Shown here: piece by piece, positions 1 to 6,163 of the stretch | Layout of the letters: each line of letters opens with the position of its first letter | How positions within the stretch are numbered: position 1 is the stretch's first letter | NCBI GenBank assembly: GCA_017999075.1 | Contig: JAGOBX010000231.1 | Coordinates: 1-6,163 of the forward strand | DNA from: Candidatus Babelota bacterium | GTDB lineage: Bacteria; JAGOBX01 | Reading direction: 5' to 3' | DNA length: 6,163 bases | Translations under genes and position numbers: made by a program | The notes under the pieces: model-generated | Told to the model about the DNA's origin: nothing | The model's input: only the letters and a program-made list of their open reading frames with translations | Database searches by the model: none

Positions 1-134
1 ACTGCTTCTTTAAAAAAAAATCTTTTATTTTTTACAAAACCTTTTTTTGATTAGTTTTTTTGATGATTTAATCTGAATATTTGAATTGTTGATAATCCAG
101 CAACTTTACTTTAAATTCGTGAAATATTTGGGTT

Positions 135-180
135 AAATAAAAAAAATAATATTATTTCCTTTCGTATAAGGAAATAATAT
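135..180 (-). terminator. Rho-independent terminator of the minus-strand gene run
   Basis: A perfect 13-bp stem is formed by 149-161 (ATATTATTTCCTT) and 168-180 (AAGGAAATAATAT) with a 6-base loop. Read on the minus strand, the hairpin is followed after two bases by eight consecutive T (146-139) and then more T-rich sequence. It lies about 70 bp after the stop codon of the coiled-coil gene, the last gene of the run, which is where an operon terminator is expected. The stem is A+T-rich with only two G:C pairs, so its strength comes from its length and the U-tract. There is no comparable T-tract on the plus-strand side, so it should act in one direction only. Confidence 0.82.
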
Positions 181-252
181 ATACAATAAAGTAAGTTGTT
201 AAGTGAAAAAAAATTAAACAATTGCAAAAATAATACTTTTTTAATTTATTTT

Positions 253-1764
253 CTATCTTGATTTTAACTGTATGCGCGATTTTAATTTTTGATTTTCGCG
301 GCTTGCAGGATTTATTTTAAGCGCTTCGTTTATTTCAACAAGCGCCTTATTATAATCTTTGAGTTTATAATTAATAACTGCCGCGTTATAATAAAGCGCG
401 TCATTATCGGCATCTATACTTTTAAGTTTTTCAATATCTTTTAGCGCGTTATTGAAATCTGACGCATTAACGCTTTTACTAATTTTTTCAAACTGCATTT
501 CCGACAATTGCGTTCTTAATAATTGAATTGTTTTCTCTAATTTTTCTATGGTCGGCCGATATTTATCAGCGTCGCTTAAAAGCTCGCCGTATTTTAAATT
601 TGAAAACGCGTATTGCTTTTCAAGTTCTGCTAATTTATTTGCGTATTCAGCATTTTCTTCTTTTAATAAAAGCATTTCTTTGTCTTTATTATTTGACGCC
701 GCAATAAAATTATTATACTCAAGCGTTACTTTACTAATATCCAATTTCAACTGCTGTATTTGGTTTTCCAAATCCGAATTTTTATTTTTATATTCATCAA
801 CAATAGAATATTGAATTTTCAACTGCTGATTAATATTAACAATTTCTTTTTCCATATTTTGATTTTCAATTTGAAAATCAGATATTTGTTTTTCAAGTAT
901 GGCGTTTTTTTCAACAATATTTTCAAATTTATTTGTAATTGTTTGATTCTCGGTTGCCAATATAATATTTTTTTGTTTTTCAATTGCGTTTAATTGCAAT
1001 TCATTTTGTAATTTGTTTTCTAACTCTGTCTTCATTAAAAACATCTTTTTTAAATCAGTCTCAAGTATTTTATTTTCTTCAACCAGCGAAATATTCTTCC
1101 GCTTTTCAGCGGCGCTTGTCTGCTTTTCGTCCTCAAGCTGTTTTTCCAACTTTGATTTTTCATCAATTATTACATTATATTTTTTATTCAATATTTCAAT
1201 AACATTAGTCATATCTTCAAGTTCAACTTTCAATTTATCGTTTATTTCTTCTGATTTGACTAATTGTTCCTGAATTTTTGTATCCATATCATTCTTAACA
1301 TAAACAATTTTCTCGACTTCATTTTCGATAACAACGGTATCAGTATAAACAAGCGTTTCAATCTTTTTTTCAACTATAACAGGTTCAATTATTTTTTCCA
1401 AAATTTCAAAAAATGAACTATCGGAAAAGTCAATACCAGTATTTTTTTTTTCGCCAACACGCCAAAAATATCTGCCGGCCGAAAAAAGAACAATATTTTC
1501 TTCAATCTGATCATCAAGCAAATATGTTTCTTTACGATATACTAACGGATTAAATTCAGTATCTTTAGACACTTCAAGAATATACTGCGTATTTTGATTA
1601 TCTGAATTCCAGATAAAATTAATTTCGGCGGCTGTCATTGCGATTTTTTCAACCGGAAAAATTAAAACCGGCGCCGTATAAGCAGCCGCTATATTCAAGA
1701 ACAGCAGCATAAAAAAAACAAATAATAAATTAAATGTTTTATTGCAATTTTTTGTTTTTTTCAT
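253..1764 (-). CDS. Exported Ig-like/coiled-coil/TPR protein, function unknown
   Basis: About 503 residues from the preferred ATG at 1764. I do not recognise a named family over the full length. Layout: a signal peptide (basic MKKTKNCNK start, then a hydrophobic stretch ending near AAAYTA); an Ig/FN3-like domain at about residues 30-122 carrying a GRYFWRV strand; a short Val/Glu-rich linker with repeated valine-pair strands (about 123-155); a long, highly charged heptad-rich coiled coil at about 160-425, containing a 42-residue internal repeat; and a C-terminal TPR at about 455-490 (ALYYNAAVINYKLKDYNKAL, then ending INP), preceded by what may be half of a more degenerate TPR. No transmembrane segment follows the signal, so it is probably periplasmic or surface-associated. 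It overlaps the end of the porV-like gene by 26 bp. An ATG at 1782 (with AAGGG 10 bases upstream) is the alternative start; a TTG at 1791 is less likely. A scaffold or tether role is inferred from shape only. Confidence 0.85.
   Translation of the reverse strand: MKKTKNCNKTFNLLFVFFMLLFLNIAAAYTAPVLIFPVEKIAMTAAEINFIWNSDNQNTQYILEVSKDTEFNPLVYRKETYLLDDQIEENIVLFSAGRYFWRVGEKKNTGIDFSDSSFFEILEKIIEPVIVEKKIETLVYTDTVVIENEVEKIVYVKNDMDTKIQEQLVKSEEINDKLKVELEDMTNVIEILNKKYNVIIDEKSKLEKQLEDEKQTSAAEKRKNISLVEENKILETDLKKMFLMKTELENKLQNELQLNAIEKQKNIILATENQTITNKFENIVEKNAILEKQISDFQIENQNMEKEIVNINQQLKIQYSIVDEYKNKNSDLENQIQQLKLDISKVTLEYNNFIAASNNKDKEMLLLKEENAEYANKLAELEKQYAFSNLKYGELLSDADKYRPTIEKLEKTIQLLRTQLSEMQFEKISKSVNASDFNNALKDIEKLKSIDADNDALYYNAAVINYKLKDYNKALVEINEALKINPASRENQKLKSRIQLKSR
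946..1155 (-). repeat. Internal 42-residue (126-bp) duplication in the coiled coil
   Basis: Two coiled-coil segments align without gaps at an offset of exactly 42 residues, which is six heptads. The first (1155-1072) contains KLEKQL then AAEKRKNISL then EEN. The second (1029-946) contains ELENKL then AIEKQKNIIL then TEN. A weaker third copy starts another 42 residues on (ILEKQI, from about 900). The similarity is also visible in the DNA, so the coil probably grew by tandem duplication. Because the spacing is a whole number of heptads, the register is kept across copies. Confidence 0.7.
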
Positions 1765-3256
1765 ATAAAATTCTTTTCCCATCTTTATCAAACCCTTTCA
1801 CCGTATAATAATATTCGACGCGATTATCGTCAATATCAATTTTAAATTCATCAGTTTCAATTATTTGTTTGTGATACGGTTTTTTCATATCAGAACTTTT
1901 ATATACTTCAATAATTACTATCTCGCTTTCATTCCTGTCAAATTTCAGATTCACGGTTTTAAAAACCGAAAATTCCGGAGCAGTCCGCCAATCACTTATA
2001 TCATTAGTTGTATTTTCAATTATTCTATAACGCCAGAAATACTTGCCGTAATCTAATTTGACTGAATATTTATCAGCTCTTACAAAATAATTTAAAATAT
2101 TTGCGTCATCAAAATTTTCTGTATTACAAATTTCAATTTCAACCGCATTACTGTCAAAATTATTTATAATAAAATTAACATCTTCTTCTGCAGATATTTT
2201 ATTTTTTTCTAATGAAACTATGGTAATAATATCTTTCCTAACAGGTATGAATCTTGTAATTTTTTCAGTTATTTTAGGTTGAATTGTTTTATCAGTTGTA
2301 ACAGCGGTTGACTTTTCAGTCAAGTTTTCTTTTTTTATATGCGCGGCAACAGGAAATTTGCCAAAATTATAAGCGAAGGTAATCTTATGCGAATTATCAA
2401 AATATTCATATGGAATATACGCGTAATTAATATCAATACCATTCGTTAAATTCAAATCAAACCCGAGCGAAAAGCCGCGGCTCGCGTCATTTGCGCCGTC
2501 AAGTCCGCATCTGATTTTAAATATATTATTCAAATTATATTCTGCGCCTATAAAAATATTTTCATCCTGATTGCGTATTTTTTCTATATCCAAAAATAAA
2601 CCGAGCCGTTCATCAAAAATATAATACGACGCGCCCAATCTAACAAGCAGCGGCAAGTCTTCGCTTTTAGTCTGATATTTAATTTGACTGCCGATATTCT
2701 GTAATGTCACTCCAATCGCAACTGAATATTCTTTCAGTAAATATAAAGCTCCTAAATCAATAGCCACAGCATTCCCACTATGACTTTCAAGTTTTTCATT
2801 AAAAAATTTTAAACCAACGCCAGTATAAACATCGCCGATTTTAGGCGTGCCGAGATAACACTTAACAAGATAACTTTTAGCTGAAAAACTGCCGCCGGCT
2901 GAACTATAAGTTGTTCTATCAAAATCGCCGTAATCAAAATAATTTAAACCAAAATAATATCTGTGATCTTTATAATTATTAATAAAACTAATATTTTTCT
3001 GACTCATAGATTCGAGATATTCATTATGCGAAAATCCGATTGTTTTATTTTTTAAAAGCGACAAATACGCCGGATTAAGTTGGATAAACTGCCAATTAGG
3101 TTTTAATAGGCCTGCGCCTGCATTTCCTGAAGCATTAATTGCCGCTTCAGGATATACAAGCAACGCCTCACCGGAATTTGCGCCCGCGCTGCCGCTGGCA
3201 AATAATAAACAAGGTATTAAAATTAATAACATCAAAATTCCTAATGTTTTTTTCAT
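1739..3256 (-). CDS. PorV/PorQ-like outer-membrane barrel protein with C-terminal Ig-like extension
   Basis: About 505 residues. A signal peptide (MKKTLGILMLLILIPCLLFA) is followed by GEALLVYPEAAINASGNAGA, a small-residue-rich opening, then an NPAYL motif near residue 61. This matches how PorV/PorQ-family (UPF0164-related) proteins begin. From about 70 to 300 the chain is a series of short amphipathic strands with aromatic ends (RYYFGLNYFDYG, VYTGVGLKFF, GFSLGFDLNL, HKITFAYNFG), typical of an outer-membrane beta-barrel. In Bacteroidota, PorV takes part in type IX secretion as a shuttle for sorting-domain cargo. That role is inferred here, helped by the nearby gene for a sorting-domain protein. 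Beyond the barrel there is an unusual extension of about 205 residues: a Lys/Thr-rich linker (about 300-340), an Ig-like domain (about 341-434, with GKYFWRY) and a last beta-rich stretch. The gene overlaps the next one by 26 bp. An ATG at 3262 is also in frame, but its ribosome-binding site would be too close. Confidence 0.83.
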   Translation of the reverse strand: MKKTLGILMLLILIPCLLFASGSAGANSGEALLVYPEAAINASGNAGAGLLKPNWQFIQLNPAYLSLLKNKTIGFSHNEYLESMSQKNISFINNYKDHRYYFGLNYFDYGDFDRTTYSSAGGSFSAKSYLVKCYLGTPKIGDVYTGVGLKFFNEKLESHSGNAVAIDLGALYLLKEYSVAIGVTLQNIGSQIKYQTKSEDLPLLVRLGASYYIFDERLGLFLDIEKIRNQDENIFIGAEYNLNNIFKIRCGLDGANDASRGFSLGFDLNLTNGIDINYAYIPYEYFDNSHKITFAYNFGKFPVAAHIKKENLTEKSTAVTTDKTIQPKITEKITRFIPVRKDIITIVSLEKNKISAEEDVNFIINNFDSNAVEIEICNTENFDDANILNYFVRADKYSVKLDYGKYFWRYRIIENTTNDISDWRTAPEFSVFKTVNLKFDRNESEIVIIEVYKSSDMKKPYHKQIIETDEFKIDIDDNRVEYYYTVKGFDKDGKRILYEKNKKLQ

Positions 3257-3263
3257 ATTCATA

Positions 3264-3269
3264 CTCTCC
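3264..3269 (-). promoter_or_regulatory. Ribosome-binding site deciding the porV-like start
   Basis: GGAGAG on the minus strand. It lies 7 bases before the ATG at 3256 but only 1 base before the in-frame ATG at 3262. The spacing favours the second ATG and gives the protein an MKKTLG start, as is usual for a signal peptide. Confidence 0.7.
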
Positions 3270-3325
3270 AGTTATAAAAACAATTTTTTATATGACTACA
3301 CACCGCATAAAACGGATTTTTTTTT

Positions 3326-3352
3326 ACCACGAATCCAACAAATTTTACGAAT
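3326..3352. repeat. Left arm of the inverted repeat (gene 3' side)
   Basis: On the plus strand this reads as three 9-bp units: ACCACGAAT, CCAACAAAT, TTTACGAAT. Its reverse complement matches the right arm at 24 of 27 positions, and the outermost unit (ACCACGAAT) is identical. It begins 4 bases past the stop codon of the GxxExxY gene and abuts a run of nine T at 3317-3325. Confidence 0.8.
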
Positions 3353-3356
3353 CAAT

Positions 3357-3734
3357 TTATAAAAGTATTCTTTCATATTTTAATTCTGTATGTTCACCAA
3401 AATTAACAATTATACCAAGTTTATTTTTTGTTGCTTTCAGATAATTAAAGACCTGCGCTTTATGCTCATTTAATATTGCCGATACAGCTTTAATTTCAAC
3501 TATTATCTTATCATAACAAATAAAATCCGGCTTATATTTCTGTTTTAATTTTCGATCTTTATAATATATAATCAATTCTGTTTGTGGAATATAAGGGATA
3601 TGTTGCTCAGAAAATTCTATTTCAAGACATTCTTGATATACACTTTCTAAAAAACCACCACCCATTTGATTATAAACTTCGAAACAAGCTCCAATTATTT
3701 TATAACTCTCGTCCTTAAATAACACTTTTGTCAT
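3357..3734 (-). CDS. GxxExxY protein (PD-(D/E)XK nuclease-fold family)
   Basis: About 125 residues, close to the usual length of this family. The signature motif is present as GFLESVY (residues 27-33). The nuclease-fold core follows: PDF with Asp70, then a strand and VEIKA, giving the E-x-K pair Glu80/Lys82. The motif glutamate, the aspartate and the E-x-K are all present, so the active-site pattern looks complete and the gene is not decayed. The biochemical role of GxxExxY proteins is not established to my knowledge; nuclease activity is inferred from the fold only. The ATG at 3734 is preferred because GGAG sits 6 bases upstream; the ATG at 3737 is possible, and a TTG at 3746 would overlap the ribosome-binding site itself. 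The gene lies inside a 27-bp inverted repeat and separates two genes whose products look functionally linked, so it is probably a passenger rather than part of the envelope module. Confidence 0.9.
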   Translation of the reverse strand: MTKVLFKDESYKIIGACFEVYNQMGGGFLESVYQECLEIEFSEQHIPYIPQTELIIYYKDRKLKQKYKPDFICYDKIIVEIKAVSAILNEHKAQVFNYLKATKNKLGIIVNFGEHTELKYERILL

Positions 3735-3740
3735 CATAAT

Positions 3741-3744
3741 CTCC
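3741..3744 (-). promoter_or_regulatory. Ribosome-binding site of the GxxExxY gene
   Basis: GGAG on the minus strand, 6 bases before the ATG at 3734 and 3 bases before the adjacent ATG at 3737. It overlaps the upstream in-frame TTG, which argues against that codon as the start. Confidence 0.6.
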
Positions 3745-3750
3745 AAAATT

Positions 3751-3777
3751 ATTCGTTAAATTCGTTAGATTCGTGGT
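3751..3777. repeat. Right arm of the inverted repeat (gene 5' side)
   Basis: On the plus strand this reads as three 9-bp units: ATTCGTTAA, ATTCGTTAG, ATTCGTGGT. It is the inverted partner of 3326-3352. It lies 17 bp after the stop of the large exported-protein gene and forms the leader just ahead of the GxxExxY ribosome-binding site. Confidence 0.8.
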
Positions 3778-3794
3778 TATTAATTTTCAAAATA

Positions 3795-6163
3795 TTATCT
3801 GACAATTACAAATTTTCCTGTTTTATGACCTGTCGGCGATGTAACTACAAACAAATAAACGCCGCTCGCTACTTCTCTGCCCGCGTCATTTTTGACATCC
3901 CATTGATACTTGTTTGATGTAGTATTATTCAATGATTTTTCCGTTACCAGCGCGCCGCGCAAAGTATAAATTTTTATAGTCGCATTTGCCGGCAGATTAT
4001 CAAAAATAATACCGCTATTAGCATTGCCGCTAAAATAATTTCTGCCGGTTTCATCAATGTCGTCATTAGGTTTAAACGGATTCGGACGAACAATTACATT
4101 TGCCGCGTTAACGCTTGGCGCTGTGCTGGTCAGCATAAAAAACGATAAATGATTCGCTTTCGCTTTTACGGTTTTCTTTTCTTTATTATTTTCTATTATC
4201 TCGCATTCTTCCCATGTTTCAGTTGTGGTTGAATATGTCATCAGTTTAATTTCATTTTCGCGGATATTTGTCCCATCGATAACACCGTCGTTATTTGCAT
4301 CCGCATAACTTAATTCAATCTCCATTGTTTTTCCGTTTGCGAAAGTATTAAACTGCGAATCGCCGGTAGTTAAATTTATTTCTATCGGCATAGAAGCGAG
4401 TTCGCGGTTTAAAACATTTAACGCCTGTTCTACATCGCTATCATTCTGACTGCGCTGCTGTATTTGTAACTGCAAATTTGCGGGCTGTGTTTCCGCGCCG
4501 AGAATATTCTGCGCAACTGTTACGCCGACCTTATTTTTATTGCCTTTTTCATCAACGCCTGCAAGCGTAATATTCGCAGTATCGTCTGCAGCAAGCTTCG
4601 CAGTTGTTTTTGCTTTATTATCTGATGTTTTTTCGTCTTTCTTCGACCAGTTTAAATGGTCAATATCAAAATTCTGCATATCGGCGACAACAAAAGTTTC
4701 TGAATTATCTGCAGCCGTATAATAAACTTTTATACGCGTCATATACGCGCCAGACGGATATGCGCTTAAATCCGCTGTTACTACCCACGGATGCGAAACC
4801 GCCGGATTCGGAAAATTCGTCAAATCATTCGATGTAATAGTCTGCCATTCATAAAGTTCCGGTTCTGATTCCACATCTGTAGAATTATCCTGCGCTTTTG
4901 CAATTTCAAATTCTACTTTCAAACTAAGATTTTGATAATTTTTTGAACGGCTGCCGCGCTGTGAAATATAAATTTTATGTCCTTCGTTTGGTATCAACGG
5001 AACAGTAGCAGTCCATAAATAACCGCTGTCAACTATACCCCCGTAATTTAAATTATGAATATTTGGATCGCCAGAATTATTCTGTCTAATACCTACAAAA
5101 TTCTCGTCTAAAAATATAAAAGGGCTGATTTCTGTAGTATAAACATTAACAATCGTCTGATTGCCGGCGTCTATAAATTCAACATAATCATTCGGATTAC
5201 CTTTTTTGGCAGGGTCTTCTTTTGCCGCATTTTTTATATGCGCGCGCGGCATCCATTTATTAGTTTCAAATATTTTCTCAACAAGTTCGGACGCTTCGGC
5301 GATAAAACTATAATTGTTGCCGCTCACCGCCTGATTCTTTTCCGGCGAAGCAATCTTTATTTCAGGCAATTCTACTGGTTTATAATAAATCGGTCTAACA
5401 ACAAGTATATCCTTATTTTTTTCTTCAACTCCTAAATTATTTTTTGCTCTCACCACAAACCGATAATCAGTATCAGTCAAATTTGTTATAACAAAAAATA
5501 AACTGTCAGAATATAAAACGCTGTCTCCTGAAAGAACAGAAAGCGGCGCATCAAAATTCATTATGCCAGTTCCGCTATCCCAATATAATCTGTTTTCAAT
5601 AATATTTTGGCTTACTGATTTATCCCACTCTAATTTGCCGGTAAAATTTTTATAATCAATAAATCTAATATTCCCCGGCGCTTCAGGCATATTGCTTATT
5701 ATCCGCAATTCAGCCGGAGCCGATGTATTGATGAGCAATGTATCAACATAAAGCTTTGAAACAAATTGCAGCAGTTCGCCTGCAATTCCGCTATTGCTGT
5801 CAATCTGAACTTCCAGATAAATATCAATCGCCGTATCAGAATATATCTTATCAATATCAAACAATAATCGGGTTTCAAACCCGGTGTTTGTAATACTGAC
5901 AGGCGCAGGATACGCGCTGCCGGTTTTATATGAAGAATAACGCGGCAGAATTATTTCAATCTTAGTTTTATTTAAATCGCTTGATTCAAGATTTACAGTT
6001 TTCACATTTAATGTTACGATATCGTTAGGGAAAGCTTCTTTATTTGAAGTTATCTGCGGTCTATTATTTTCCAGTTGAGTTCTCGTATTTTTCACAACAT
6101 TTTTATCAACCGGATAATCATACCAGTTAATTTTTGAATTGTATCCGCTTAACCGCCAATCTT
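3795..6163 (-). CDS. Large exported multi-Ig-domain protein with C-terminal sorting domain (5' partial)
   Basis: The reading frame stays open to the window edge, so the N-terminus and signal peptide are missing; 788 codons are visible. The GTG at 6095 is not a convincing start because coding continues upstream of it (DWRLSGYNSKINWYDYP). In residues counted from that GTG: a DUF11-like beta domain at about 20-125; an FN3-like domain at about 138-235 (APGNIRF, then YRFVVRAKNNLG); an Ig-like region at about 240-400 opening with PEIKIASPEKNQAVSG; a further beta-rich region at about 410-480; a Lys/Thr/Asp-rich linker at about 483-510; a domain at about 545-660 with a calcium-loop-like DANNDGVIDG (599-608) and a closing NHLSFFML; and a FlgD-like Ig/type IX type A-like sorting domain at about 668-766 (RPNPFKPND, IKIYTLRG, GVYLFVV, ending GKFVIVR). 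It is probably a secreted or cell-surface protein, perhaps an adhesin; its ligand or activity is not visible. Confidence 0.88.
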   Translation of the reverse strand, partial: DWRLSGYNSKINWYDYPVDKNVVKNTRTQLENNRPQITSNKEAFPNDIVTLNVKTVNLESSDLNKTKIEIILPRYSSYKTGSAYPAPVSITNTGFETRLLFDIDKIYSDTAIDIYLEVQIDSNSGIAGELLQFVSKLYVDTLLINTSAPAELRIISNMPEAPGNIRFIDYKNFTGKLEWDKSVSQNIIENRLYWDSGTGIMNFDAPLSVLSGDSVLYSDSLFFVITNLTDTDYRFVVRAKNNLGVEEKNKDILVVRPIYYKPVELPEIKIASPEKNQAVSGNNYSFIAEASELVEKIFETNKWMPRAHIKNAAKEDPAKKGNPNDYVEFIDAGNQTIVNVYTTEISPFIFLDENFVGIRQNNSGDPNIHNLNYGGIVDSGYLWTATVPLIPNEGHKIYISQRGSRSKNYQNLSLKVEFEIAKAQDNSTDVESEPELYEWQTITSNDLTNFPNPAVSHPWVVTADLSAYPSGAYMTRIKVYYTAADNSETFVVADMQNFDIDHLNWSKKDEKTSDNKAKTTAKLAADDTANITLAGVDEKGNKNKVGVTVAQNILGAETQPANLQLQIQQRSQNDSDVEQALNVLNRELASMPIEINLTTGDSQFNTFANGKTMEIELSYADANNDGVIDGTNIRENEIKLMTYSTTTETWEECEIIENNKEKKTVKAKANHLSFFMLTSTAPSVNAANVIVRPNPFKPNDDIDETGRNYFSGNANSGIIFDNLPANATIKIYTLRGALVTEKSLNNTTSNKYQWDVKNDAGREVASGVYLFVVTSPTGHKTGKFVIVR
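3798..4094 (-). other. C-terminal FlgD-like/type IX-style sorting domain
   Basis: About the last 99 residues of the large protein. The landmarks of this domain family appear in order: PNPF near the start, an IKIYTLRGALV strand, WDVKNDAGREVASGVYLFVV, and a short basic beta end GKFVIVR. In Bacteroidota such domains direct export across the outer membrane by the type IX system. In other phyla very similar domains are common, but the export route is less well proven. Its role here is therefore inferred. Confidence 0.75.
4272..4301 (-). other. Calcium-loop-like motif in the large exported protein
   Basis: The segment encodes DANNDGVIDG, which fits the D-x-N-x-D-G-x-I-D loop seen in dockerins and EF-hand-like calcium sites. 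Only one loop is present rather than the dockerin pair, so this is likely a structural calcium site within the penultimate domain and not a cohesin-binding dockerin. Confidence 0.55.

Larger units (their letters stand above)
3326..3777 (-). mobile_element. Inverted-repeat-bracketed GxxExxY cassette (candidate small mobile unit)
   Basis: A 452-bp unit consists of one intact small gene with a 27-bp imperfect inverted repeat at each end (24 of 27 positions match by eye). The repeats fit tightly round the gene: one starts 4 bp beyond the stop codon and the other ends 6 bp before the ribosome-binding site. If the unit is removed, the stop of the large exported protein and the start of the porV-like gene lie only about 70-80 bp apart, a normal spacing within an operon. 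The enclosed gene has roughly 27% G+C by hand count, against about 42% in a 240-bp sample of the upstream gene. No transposase is present and I see no clear target-site duplication. Movement would therefore need a factor encoded elsewhere, and mobility is inferred from structure and context. Confidence 0.5.

Noticed and set aside
115-121. ATTCGTG resembling the outer unit of the GxxExxY repeat arms
   Set aside because: Only 7 bases match, there is no second or third 9-bp unit and no partner arm nearby.
548-1273. Several plus-strand open frames of 72-88 codons opposite the coiled-coil gene
   Set aside because: They are antisense shadows of a repetitive Lys/Glu-rich coding region, giving Phe/Leu/Ser-rich products with no ribosome-binding sites or recognisable motifs.
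3271-3297. Possible promoter before the porV-like gene (TATAAC and TATAAA on the minus strand)
   Set aside because: The region is so A+T-rich that -10-like hexamers are expected by chance, and no acceptable -35 box lies at the right distance.
3303-3325. Small CCG/CGG hairpin followed by nine T on the plus strand
   Set aside because: The stem is only 3 bp and there is no plus-strand gene upstream to terminate.
3139-3444. Plus-strand frame of 101 codons across the porV-like start and the left repeat arm
   Set aside because: It runs antisense through two convincing genes and an inverted repeat, and its product has no domain-like features.
3778-3794. Target-site duplication flanking the cassette
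   Set aside because: The sequences outside the two arms (T-run on the left, TATTAATTTT on the right) share no direct repeat beyond what A+T-rich DNA gives by chance.
4540-5435. Plus-strand frames of 60-77 codons opposite the large exported-protein gene
   Set aside because: They lie wholly antisense to a long, domain-rich frame and show no coding character of their own.

Overview
The window is about two-thirds A+T and every real gene reads on the minus strand. Reading from the right edge (upstream) to the left, it holds four genes: (1) the C-terminal part of a large exported, multi-Ig-domain protein with a type IX-style C-terminal sorting domain (3795 to beyond 6163); (2) a small GxxExxY/PD-(D/E)XK-fold protein (3357-3734) tightly bracketed by a 27-bp imperfect inverted repeat; (3) a PorV/PorQ-like outer-membrane barrel protein with an extra C-terminal Ig-like extension (1739-3256); and (4) a secreted Ig-like, long coiled-coil, TPR protein (253-1764). 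A strong intrinsic terminator at about 135-180 ends the run. Nothing gene-like is visible in bases 1-134.

The organism cannot be fixed from the sequence alone. A sorting domain ending in GKFVIVR, a PorV/PorQ-family barrel and a GxxExxY gene in an A+T-rich genome fit uncultured or little-cultured Gram-negative lineages such as Elusimicrobiota, Margulisbacteria/WOR-type phyla or relatives of the FCB group. This is an inference from protein style, not a classification.

A plausible joint picture is an envelope module. The large protein is exported and displayed through a type IX-like route, the PorV-like barrel is its outer-membrane partner, and the coiled-coil/TPR protein, which shares an Ig-like domain type with the barrel protein's extension, sits in the periplasm or on the envelope. 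The porV-like gene and the coiled-coil gene overlap by 26 bp, so they are almost certainly one transcription and translation unit. The GxxExxY cassette looks like a later arrival. Removing the bracketed 452 bp would leave only about 70-80 bp between the large gene and the porV-like gene.

The most interesting non-routine structure is this cassette. Each of its inverted repeats is built from three 9-bp units around ATTCGT/ACGAAT, they lie 4-5 bp from the stop codon and just ahead of the ribosome-binding site, and the gene between them is intact and more A+T-rich than parts of its neighbours.
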